Positions 27,563 to 33,931 of a stretch of 33,931 nt of DNA are shown in pieces (position 1 is the first letter of the stretch; every line of letters starts with the position of its first letter). Origin of the DNA: Oscillospiraceae bacterium (GTDB taxonomy: Bacteria; Bacillota; Clostridia; Oscillospirales; Ruminococcaceae); the NCBI GenBank assembly GCA_024404875.1, contig JAKSPK010000027.1, forward strand, positions 1 through 33,931, in the 5' to 3' direction. The notes beneath the pieces were generated by a model. That model did not search any database. It was not told the origin of the DNA and saw nothing but the letters and a program-made list of their open reading frames with translations. A program made the position numbers and the translations under genes.

Positions 27563-29293
27563 ATGGCGAATGACATTTTACAGGCGGTGGACAGCGAGGT
27601 CTTTTCGATTTGGTTTCTGATCGGTGCCGCGCTCGTATTCTTCATGCAGGCTGGCTTTGCAATGGTCGAGACCGGCTTTACTCGTGCAAAGAATGCCGCC
27701 AATATTATCATGAAGAATCTCATGGATTTCTGTATCGGCACGCCGATGTTCGTTCTGATCGGCTTCGGACTGTTTATGGGAGAAGATCTGGTCGGACTGA
27801 TCGGCAAGCCCGGCTTCGATGTATTCACTGCATATGAAAACTTCGACTGGTCGAATTTCGTGTTCAATCTGGTATTCTGCGCGACCACTGCGACGATCGT
27901 TTCCGGCGCAATGGCAGAGCGCTGCAAGTTCCTCTCGTACTGCATTTATTCCGGCATCATCAGCGGACTGGTCTATCCGATTGAAGCGCACTGGATCTGG
28001 GGCGGCGGCTGGCTCGCACAGCTCGGCTTCCACGATTTCGCAGGCTCCTGCGCGATCCACATGGTCGGCGGCATTTCTGCGCTGATCGGCGCTAAGATCC
28101 TCGGCCCGCGCATCGGCAAATTCACGAAAAAATCCGACGGCAGCATTCAGCCGAACGCGATCCTCGGCCATAACCTGACGCTTGGTGCTCTCGGCTGCTT
28201 CATTCTCTGGTTCGGATGGTATGGCTTCAACGGCGCTGCCTGCACAAGCACCGGGCAGCTCGCATCGGTATTCGTTACCACGACAGTTGCTCCTGCAATT
28301 GCAACTGTCACCTGCATGATCTTCACATGGGTGAAGTACGGCAAGCCTGATGTTTCGATGTGTCTGAACGCTTCCCTCGCCGGTCTGGTCGGCATCACCG
28401 CCGGCTGCGATGTCATGGATGTTGCCGGTGCATCGATTGTCGGTATTGTCTCCGGTCTGCTCGTTTGCTTCGGCGTTTGGCTGCTCGATTATGTGCTGCA
28501 CATCGACGATCCGGTCGGCGCAGTCGCCGTACACATGATGAACGGCATCTGGGGCACTGTTGCGGTCGGTCTGTTCGCAACGACCTCTGTCCCCGGCAAC
28601 GATACACTCAGCGGACTGTTCTACGGCGGCGGTGTGAATCTGCTGGGCACGCAGCTGCTCGGCTTTGTCTCGGTCGCTGCATGGACGGTGGTCATGATGA
28701 CAATCGTATTCCTCGTCATCAAGCATACATTTGGTCTTCGCGCCTCGAAGGAAGAGGAAATCCTCGGCATGGATGCCGCAGAGCATGGTCTGGTCAGCTC
28801 CTACGCAGATTTTGCACCTGCAATGAGTGAAGCTGCGACGACTAAGTATTCTGAGCAGGATGAACATATCCCGACCACGCCGGCACCGGCTGTCAGTGTG
28901 ACAAACGAGCAAGATGCATCGCATCCGAAGATGACAAAAGTCTCTGTCGTATTCAATCAGGAAAAGCTGCACCATTTCATTCACGCAATGGAGCGTATCG
29001 GAATTACCGGCGTAACAGTTACGAATGTCATGGGCTGCGGCATCCAGAAAACCAGCAGCTATTACCGCGGCGCAAAAATGAGCGCAACGCTGCATCCGAA
29101 AATCAAGGCAGAAATTGTTGTCTGCAAGGTTCCGGTTGAGGACGTCATCAAAACAGCACGCGAGGTGCTGTATACCGGTCAGGTCGGCGATGGAAAGATC
29201 TTCACCTATTCGGTGGAACAGGTCGTCAAGGTGCGTACCGGCTCTGTTGATTACGCCGCGCTCCAGAACGAAGAGCTGCCGGAAACGAATTAA
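27563..29293 (+). CDS. amt: Ammonium transporter fused to a C-terminal PII (GlnB) domain
   Basis: A 576-aa inner-membrane ammonium channel with a built-in nitrogen sensor. Residues about 10-395 are an Amt domain with roughly 11 membrane helices. The twin pore histidines are H166 (SCAIHMVGG) and H324 (VAVHMMNG), and the family segment HWIWGGGWL is present. After a loose 50-residue linker, residues about 457-576 form a PII domain with a T-loop containing QKTSSYYRG (Y501 aligns with the GlnB Tyr51 position) and the ATP-binding B-loop TGQVGDGKIF (about 538-547). In most bacteria GlnK is a separate protein that plugs Amt when nitrogen is ample; here the plug is tethered. The T-loop appears one residue shorter than in GlnB. 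RBS AAGGAG precedes the ATG. The gene stands alone with an elaborate leader (27408-27541) and a strong terminator. Confidence 0.96.
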   Translation: MANDILQAVDSEVFSIWFLIGAALVFFMQAGFAMVETGFTRAKNAANIIMKNLMDFCIGTPMFVLIGFGLFMGEDLVGLIGKPGFDVFTAYENFDWSNFVFNLVFCATTATIVSGAMAERCKFLSYCIYSGIISGLVYPIEAHWIWGGGWLAQLGFHDFAGSCAIHMVGGISALIGAKILGPRIGKFTKKSDGSIQPNAILGHNLTLGALGCFILWFGWYGFNGAACTSTGQLASVFVTTTVAPAIATVTCMIFTWVKYGKPDVSMCLNASLAGLVGITAGCDVMDVAGASIVGIVSGLLVCFGVWLLDYVLHIDDPVGAVAVHMMNGIWGTVAVGLFATTSVPGNDTLSGLFYGGGVNLLGTQLLGFVSVAAWTVVMMTIVFLVIKHTFGLRASKEEEILGMDAAEHGLVSSYADFAPAMSEAATTKYSEQDEHIPTTPAPAVSVTNEQDASHPKMTKVSVVFNQEKLHHFIHAMERIGITGVTVTNVMGCGIQKTSSYYRGAKMSATLHPKIKAEIVVCKVPVEDVIKTAREVLYTGQVGDGKIFTYSVEQVVKVRTGSVDYAALQNEELPETN

Positions 29294-29320
29294 GCCAACT
29301 CCTACATCTCATTTCCTTAC

Positions 29321-29364
29321 AAAACGACAAGGGCACGGTCTTTTGACTGTGCCCTTGCCGTTTT
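29321..29364. terminator. Bidirectional terminator between amt and the esterase gene
   Basis: A near-perfect 20-nt arm (AAAACGACAAGGGCACGGTC with GACTGTGCCCTTGCCGTTTT) around a TTTT loop. A and T runs flank the GC-rich core symmetrically, so it works for both converging genes. Confidence 0.88.
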
Positions 29365-29411
29365 GCAGAATCATTCAGACAGATGTGATGCCAGGTCTGT
29401 GCGGTATTTCT

Positions 29412-30404
29412 TTATAAAAAGATCATTCGCAGGAAATTATACAGGTGCGCCTTGACACTTTCCACATTATGCGAATATCCATGCATCTCATGGAAGAGAT
29501 GCTCCGTGCCGTTCTCAATGAGCGCTTCCTCATACTGATACGGGATATCGCCGACTGCGCCGTCCTGATCGGCACAGCTCAGCAGCAGCAGCTCCGGGGC
29601 GTTTTCACGGAAACAGAAATCCGCGCGTTCCATGAGATGCGGTTCGCCCGTCCCGCTGATGACACCGGATGCCGGACAGATGCTCCCGATAAATCCGAAC
29701 TGCTCCGGATGTGAAAAGCCGACATTGAACGACTCCCTGCCGCCAAGCGAAAAGCCGGTAACTGCGGTATGCTCGCGACCCTCCGCAATCGAAAAATGCT
29801 CCGACATAAAGGGCATAATATCCGTTTCCAGATCATTGACGAAATTGTCAAAATTCAAGAAATTTTGCTCATCCAGTCCGGTGCAGCGCGGCATATCCTT
29901 GCTGCAATAGATATACGGCGAGACAACGATCATTTCCCGCGCCAGTCCATCCGCAACGAGATTATTGAGAATCACGCTGAGCTGCACCATGTCGCCCGCC
30001 ATCCAGTCCTCGGTATCGCCGGAGCCGTGCAGCACATACAGCACGGGATATTGCTTCTCCACCGTGTAATCCGGCGGCACAAGCACATTCAGTCCGGTCT
30101 TGCGTCCGGCAGTCTGTGAATCATAATAGAGCTTGACAAAGGAAGGATATTCCACGCCCTCGCGCATCTCCGTCAGATCCTCCGGCGGAAACTCCGAAAG
30201 CATTGCGCGGCACTGCTCAAGATAAACTGTTGTTGTCGTTGTTTCCGCTGTTGTCTCCGCAGCGGTGGTCTGCACCGTTGTCACAGCTTCCGTCTGCACC
30301 GCAGAGCTTTCCGCATTCTTCTGTGAACTGCTTTCTCCGCAGGCTGCCAGCAGCAGCAATGTGCCTGCCGCCGCCGTCAGCATCCCATAATTCAAGATGT
30401 GCAT
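29412..30404 (-). CDS. Alpha/beta-hydrolase esterase lipoprotein (esterase D / CE1-like)
   Basis: A 330-aa surface-anchored esterase, possibly removing acetyl or feruloyl groups from hemicellulose. The lipobox LAAC places Cys22 as the anchor. A Thr/Glu-rich linker (about 37-60) reaches out from the membrane. The hydrolase core shows VLYVLHGSGD (about 121-130, oxyanion region), nucleophile S219 in GFSLGG, an acid near CADQDG (D279 or D281) and H312 in GYSHNVES. This is the arrangement of the putative-esterase family that includes CE1 acetylxylan and feruloyl esterases. AGGAGG precedes the ATG. The start overlaps the end of the HD-GYP gene by 13 nt, so it is the last gene of that three-gene operon. 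The substrate is inferred only from the fibre-degrading context. Confidence 0.9.
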   Translation of the reverse strand: MHILNYGMLTAAAGTLLLLAACGESSSQKNAESSAVQTEAVTTVQTTAAETTAETTTTTVYLEQCRAMLSEFPPEDLTEMREGVEYPSFVKLYYDSQTAGRKTGLNVLVPPDYTVEKQYPVLYVLHGSGDTEDWMAGDMVQLSVILNNLVADGLAREMIVVSPYIYCSKDMPRCTGLDEQNFLNFDNFVNDLETDIMPFMSEHFSIAEGREHTAVTGFSLGGRESFNVGFSHPEQFGFIGSICPASGVISGTGEPHLMERADFCFRENAPELLLLSCADQDGAVGDIPYQYEEALIENGTEHLFHEMHGYSHNVESVKAHLYNFLRMIFL

Positions 30405-32611
30405 TCATTCCTCCTGTTATCTGCTTTCTCCAGCCAGCCTGCTTCATTCGTTCTCCGGCTGAATTCAGCCTCGATCATCTGAACCTCGTCTTCAGCACTG
30501 ACAAATGCATCGACAATCAGCGGATCAAAATGCTTTCCGGAACCTTCCTTGATGATCTGCATGGCCTCTTCAAAAGTAAAGGATTTCTTATAGCTCCGCT
30601 TCGAAACCAATGCATCGAAAACATCCGCGACCGCCATGACACGCGCCGAAAGCGGGATGTCCTCGCCGGCCAGCCCGGTCGGATAGCCGGAGCCGTCCCA
30701 TTTCTCGTGGTGATAGGCCGCCAGATTGCGTGCTTCATTCAGATAACCGGAATTCGGCACCAGCTTGATCGCCTCAGAGAGGATATTCTGGCCGGCAGTC
30801 GTATGGGTTTTCATAATCGTGAATTCCTCATCACTCAGTTTTCCTGGCTTATTGAGGATCGCATCCGGCACCTGGATCTTGCCGACATCGTGAAGCGGCG
30901 CGGAATTAACCACATCCGAGATGAATCCATCGGTCAGCGCATCGGCATAGTATCCCTTATTTCTCATTTCTTTCAGAATCAGATCGGTATAAGCAGCAGT
31001 CTTGCGGACATGCGCGCCGGTATTCCGGTCGCGGCTCTCGACGATATCTGCAAGCACCAGAATCAGTGCTTCCTGCATCCTCGAAATCTCCTCGTTCTTT
31101 CGCTGCACATCAGCAACATACCGCATACTGTCATCGGAGGTCTTTACAATCGCATGATAGAGATTCTCGACCTCGTCGCCGGTACGAATTTCCAGCTCGC
31201 GGATTCGCTCGATACTGCTTTCGCGTGCCTTCTCCGAATCATACGCAAATGTATCCGTGCTCATCGCGATCGAATTGACCGGAAGAATGATATGGTATTC
31301 GACCAGCCAGCGCACAAACGAAAAAATCAGAACAAAGAATCCGAGGAACAGCGCAAGCATTTCAACGAAGAAATTACGCTCAATGATCCCGATTTGCTTC
31401 ATCGGGACATCGGCGGCCGCATAGCAGACGCATTTTCCGGCATCGTTATAGACCGGCACAAAAACTTTCAGCAGCCAGCCGAAAAAACCATTTGACTCGA
31501 TCGGTTCAATTTGCCTGCCTGCCAGCAGATCAGGCAGATATGACTCCAAGGTCGGATCAAACGGGATGACATCACCCACAGGTGAACCTTTCACCTCATC
31601 CGTATCAAGATCAAAAACAACATGACAGCCATCATCCTCGATGCGGTACACATAAAGATAGAGGATATCCACCGAGCTTTCGCGAATCTCATAAAGCAGC
31701 TGCTCAGTCTCTGCATAGCCTTCTGCCGCAGCGCCATCTGCAAGGTAGGTATCTATCATATCCGGATTCAATACACTTGCAGCGATATTCGCCGTACCGA
31801 TCGCAACCTTGGTATGATCCTTGATGAGTGCATTCCGGTAGAGCCTCATACTGATGCCGGTCGCAGCGACCGAAACCGCAATCAGCGAAATGCTCAGCAC
31901 CAGAAGGATCTTCGTTCGGAGTGACATCACGCGGAAGGACATCTGCTTCGCTGACGCTGATTCCTCACTGGACAGCGGTGTCTGCATCCAGCCGGAAAAC
32001 CGGAACAGCCGCCGCACCTTTTCCGGGAGCAGCACCATAATGCCGACTGACAGCATGACAGTAATGGACTTATCCAGCATCTCTGTCAGCAGATTCGCTG
32101 TGAGCTGCGCCATGTACGGAGAAAAGAAGCCGGTCGAGAAAAGATACTTAGTAAGCGGCTCCGTCTCCAGGCTGACGCCATCCAGAAACCACGGGATCAA
32201 TGTTCCGATTCCGCCGCCGATCAGGGAAAAACAGCCGACCGCCGCAGAAAACACAACAATCCTGCTGCGGAAGCGCTTTTTTGCAATCCATGCGGATGCC
32301 AGCGCGATCAGAACATTCAGAAAGCCATAATAAAGTGCCGAAGGATCTGAAATGCTCTTGAACATATTCGTAGCAAAGCCGACGATCACACCCGGCAGAG
32401 AGCCGCCCATTGCAGCCGTCACGACCGTTCCGACTGTATCCAGCCAAATCGGCAGCCCCAGCTTTGAGCAAAGTGCAGAAAGCATAAGATTCATTATCAC
32501 GCTGCCTGCGCACAGCATCATTGTGATCAGATTTCGTTTTTTGCCCGAATCGGCAGGCTGAAGCTCTGCCATATCCATCACCTGCTTTTCAATAATTAGG
32601 GAACTGCTCAC
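30392..32611 (-). CDS. Membrane HD-GYP phosphodiesterase with multi-helix sensor
   Basis: A 739-aa signalling protein expected to hydrolyse cyclic di-GMP. Residues about 28-200 form a block of five or six membrane helices resembling an ECF-transporter S component (LDTVGTVVTAAMGGSLPGVI, then FATNMFKSI). A further membrane helix (232-254), an extracytoplasmic sensor-like domain (about 255-405, dCache-like by layout), a last helix (413-437) and a HAMP-like/coiled linker (438-510) lead to the catalytic HD-GYP domain (about 512-712). Catalytic signatures are intact: H574 and D575 in PLHDVGKIQ, HHEKWDGSGYP at 634-644, and VADVFDAL. The start overlaps the upstream gene by 4 nt (ATGA) and the end overlaps the esterase gene. 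No GGDEF protein is in the window. The sensed ligand is unknown. Confidence 0.92.
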   Translation of the reverse strand: MSSSLIIEKQVMDMAELQPADSGKKRNLITMMLCAGSVIMNLMLSALCSKLGLPIWLDTVGTVVTAAMGGSLPGVIVGFATNMFKSISDPSALYYGFLNVLIALASAWIAKKRFRSRIVVFSAAVGCFSLIGGGIGTLIPWFLDGVSLETEPLTKYLFSTGFFSPYMAQLTANLLTEMLDKSITVMLSVGIMVLLPEKVRRLFRFSGWMQTPLSSEESASAKQMSFRVMSLRTKILLVLSISLIAVSVAATGISMRLYRNALIKDHTKVAIGTANIAASVLNPDMIDTYLADGAAAEGYAETEQLLYEIRESSVDILYLYVYRIEDDGCHVVFDLDTDEVKGSPVGDVIPFDPTLESYLPDLLAGRQIEPIESNGFFGWLLKVFVPVYNDAGKCVCYAAADVPMKQIGIIERNFFVEMLALFLGFFVLIFSFVRWLVEYHIILPVNSIAMSTDTFAYDSEKARESSIERIRELEIRTGDEVENLYHAIVKTSDDSMRYVADVQRKNEEISRMQEALILVLADIVESRDRNTGAHVRKTAAYTDLILKEMRNKGYYADALTDGFISDVVNSAPLHDVGKIQVPDAILNKPGKLSDEEFTIMKTHTTAGQNILSEAIKLVPNSGYLNEARNLAAYHHEKWDGSGYPTGLAGEDIPLSARVMAVADVFDALVSKRSYKKSFTFEEAMQIIKEGSGKHFDPLIVDAFVSAEDEVQMIEAEFSRRTNEAGWLEKADNRRNECTS

Positions 32612-33282
32612 TGCATCTGCTGTGTTTGATGATCAGCAGACGGCCCTGGCTGCTCTCTGTGTTCATTCTGCGTATCATGAAAGCTCTGCAAGAACTCTAT
32701 ATTCTGTTTCATGCTTTCCGCGCTGACCGTATCATGCATATCCTGATGCGGCGCATTGGTTAATGTTTTTTCATGCTCCGATATCATTGCCCCAAGCCCC
32801 TCTGCCGCTTGCCGCATCACCGGAAACGCCGGGACGGAATCCCAGTTATAAATATCGGTCTTTGACCAGTCCACTGATTTCGCCGCAATACTGAACTGCT
32901 TGAGACAAGCATAATAGATCGAATCATATTTCTTATAAACATCGGAAAGAGCGGAACGACCGGAGATGCTGCGCTGCCGCTTCCGGGCGCGGTACTGCCG
33001 GATATTTTCCCGCATACTGCGGAACACGGTATCGCTGCCGGCACCCTGCATCTTCGCGCGCCGGAACAGACCGATCCGCAGCCTCGGATTCTCTTTCTCC
33101 ACATCGGCGAGCATCCAGTTGAGACGCGCTGCATACCGCAGCTTGGGAATGAGCAGACCAATCAGCATCGTCACAAGATAACGCAGTATCATCACAAATA
33201 CCGCAGCTAGAAACGCAGCAGCAGCAATGACCGCGCCCAAAACGCCGACAATGACCGACAGGATCGTTTCGAGCACATCCAT
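32608..33282 (-). CDS. Membrane-anchored protein of unknown function
   Basis: A 224-aa protein I do not recognise. Residues about 4-45 are strongly hydrophobic (Val/Ala/Leu/Ile-rich), enough for one long or two short membrane helices. A basic cytoplasmic part (RRAKMQG, RQYRARKRQR) and a helical segment with YKKYDSIYYACLKQF follow. The C-terminus is Gln/His-rich and polar. ATG at 33282 was chosen over the GTG 9 nt upstream because GGGAGG abuts the GTG but sits 8 nt from the ATG. A clear promoter lies at 33320-33348. Its stop overlaps the HD-GYP start, so it is probably a partner or accessory of that sensor. Confidence 0.75.
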   Translation of the reverse strand: MDVLETILSVIVGVLGAVIAAAAFLAAVFVMILRYLVTMLIGLLIPKLRYAARLNWMLADVEKENPRLRIGLFRRAKMQGAGSDTVFRSMRENIRQYRARKRQRSISGRSALSDVYKKYDSIYYACLKQFSIAAKSVDWSKTDIYNWDSVPAFPVMRQAAEGLGAMISEHEKTLTNAPHQDMHDTVSAESMKQNIEFLQSFHDTQNEHREQPGPSADHQTQQMQ

Positions 33283-33319
33283 GTGATACACCTCCCTTGC
33301 CTGATTCTGTTTTCTTTTT

Positions 33320-33348
33320 ATTATAGCACATTATGGAAAAAAGTGCAA
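33320..33348 (-). promoter_or_regulatory. SigmaA promoter of the HD-GYP/esterase operon
   Basis: On the minus strand there is TTGCAC (plus 33343-33348), a 17-bp spacer and TATAAT (plus 33320-33325), with TGC before the -10. It drives the three overlapping genes down to 29412. Confidence 0.88.
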
Positions 33349-33437
33349 TGGATATGGTGAATTATAATACCGGATTTCCTATCCTGATCCCATATCGGAG
33401 CCGGACGATGCGAAATACAAAAAGGAACGGCCAACAC

Positions 33438-33466
33438 TTGCATTTTTGACCGGAATATGCTACAAT
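33438..33466 (+). promoter_or_regulatory. SigmaA promoter of acyP
   Basis: TTGCAT (33438-33443), a 17-bp spacer and TACAAT (33461-33466) with TGC before the -10. It sits about 25 nt upstream of the acyP ATG, leaving a very short leader. Confidence 0.85.
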
Positions 33467-33497
33467 ATCCTTATCCTCACAGAAAGGCGGCAAGATC

Positions 33498-33767
33498 ATG
33501 GATATCATCCGCAGACATATCATTTTTCACGGCTGGGTGCAGGGCGTCGGCTTCCGCTACACCGCAAAATATCAGGCATCCGCCCGCAATGTGACCGGAT
33601 GGGTGCGCAATCTCGCAGACGGCAGTGTCGAAATGGAAGCCGAGGGCAGCCCTGAAGCTGTCCGCGGGCTGATCGCAGCCATGGAGCAGCACCGCTTCGG
33701 TGACGTCACGGAAATCGAGACCAACGATATCCCGCCGAAACATGACCTCTTTTTCGATATTATCTGA
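33498..33767 (+). CDS. acyP: Acylphosphatase
   Basis: An 89-aa cytoplasmic enzyme that hydrolyses acyl-phosphates such as acetyl phosphate or carbamoyl phosphate. The signature GWVQGVGFRY holds the phosphate-binding loop and catalytic Arg20. Asn38 in VRNLADGSVE orients the nucleophilic water. Length and fold order match the family. AAAGGCGG lies just upstream of the ATG. It has its own promoter, with a hairpin (33773-33809) after the stop, and stands alone between the HD-GYP operon and the tRNA gene. Confidence 0.97.
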   Translation: MDIIRRHIIFHGWVQGVGFRYTAKYQASARNVTGWVRNLADGSVEMEAEGSPEAVRGLIAAMEQHRFGDVTEIETNDIPPKHDLFFDII

Positions 33768-33772
33768 AACAA

Positions 33773-33809
33773 AAAGCGCTCCGGGAAAGCAGAAATCCCG
33801 AAGCGCTTT
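33773..33809. terminator. Hairpin between acyP and tRNA-Arg
   Basis: AAAGCGCT..GGGA pairs with TCCC..AGCGCTTT, with a 2-nt internal mismatch. The plus-strand tail (TTTGATAC) is weak; the minus-strand tail (TTTTTGTTTC) is better. It may end acyP poorly and back up the tRNA terminator. Confidence 0.6.
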
Positions 33810-33811
33810 GA

Positions 33812-33853
33812 TACATCAAAAACAAAAAACTCCCATACATTTCTGCATGAGAG
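33812..33853 (-). terminator. Terminator of tRNA-Arg
   Basis: On the minus strand, CTCTCATGCA-GAAA-TGTATGGGAG forms a 10-bp stem with a GAAA tetraloop, followed by TTTTTTGTTTTT. It begins 9 nt after the tRNA end. Confidence 0.88.
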
Positions 33854-33861
33854 CTTTTGAA

Positions 33862-33931
33862 TGCGCCGGAAGGGATTCGAACCCCCGACCTACTGGTTCG
33901 TAGCCAGTTACTCTATCCAGCTGAGCTACCG
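33862..33931 (-). tRNA. tRNA-Arg(ACG), 5' end cut by window edge
   Basis: The minus strand reads CGG-TAGCTCAGCTGG (D arm), an anticodon arm ACTGG-CTACGAA-CCAGT with anticodon ACG (plus 33899-33901), the T arm GGGGG-TTCGAAT-CCCTT and the acceptor 3' arm CCGGCGC with discriminator A at 33862. The 3' CCA is not encoded. The first four bases of the acceptor 5' arm lie outside the window. Confidence 0.95.

Noticed and set aside
27578-29095. Minus-strand frame of about 500 codons opposite amt
   Set aside because: Cys/His/Asp-rich shadow composition, no start signals, and amt is unambiguous.

Overview
The window looks like chromosomal DNA of a gut or rumen Ruminococcus-type clostridium (Oscillospiraceae). 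The evidence is dockerin modules on three large secreted proteins, lipoprotein carbohydrate-active enzymes, a SCIFF ranthipeptide precursor at the left edge, an Amt-PII fusion, and typical low-GC-phylum promoters and terminators in rather GC-rich coding DNA. This is inferred from gene content; no 16S rRNA is present.

Left part (1-3059): the start of the SCIFF peptide gene reads leftward off the edge. A divergent proS follows with its own promoter and terminator, then a HAD phosphatase.

Candidate DNA-processing or conflict module (3109-9362): a TerB_N/TerB_C-type protein overlaps by 4 nt a P-loop ATPase of the BrxD/DUF2791 type. A secreted cyclophilin lipoprotein and a terminator follow. An Lhr-like SF2 helicase (BrxHI-like) then starts behind a long inverted repeat. 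The two enzymes resemble the BrxD-BrxHI pair of some BREX loci, but no PglX, PglZ or BrxC is seen. This is the best candidate for an under-described system here.

Secreted protease (9384-15551): a 2055-aa subtilisin-like enzyme carries BspA-type leucine-rich repeats, an alternating array of beta domains and a C-terminal dockerin.

Minus-strand housekeeping and hydrolase genes (15642-19695): tgt, a PP2C phosphatase, a GH5 endoglucanase lipoprotein and a GNAT acetyltransferase. The last two are only 15 nt apart.

AT-richer polysaccharide island (about 19936-27170): a two-gene minus-strand operon encodes a parallel beta-helix protein (possibly GH141-like) with CBM6 and dockerin, then a GH2 beta-galactosidase with LamG and dockerin. 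A perfect 13-bp inverted repeat overlaps the -35 element of its likely promoter.

Nitrogen gene (27369-29364): an Amt transporter fused to a PII domain sits behind a leader with two successive intrinsic terminators. Each terminator is overlapped by a short hairpin whose hexaloop has A at position 1 and G at position 4, the signature of ANTAR-protein antitermination.

Right part (29412-33931): a minus-strand operon with overlapping genes (unknown membrane protein, HD-GYP sensor phosphodiesterase, esterase lipoprotein), then acylphosphatase (+) and a truncated tRNA-Arg(ACG) (-) with its terminator. The recognisable promoters share an extended -10 (TGN before the hexamer) and 17-bp spacers.
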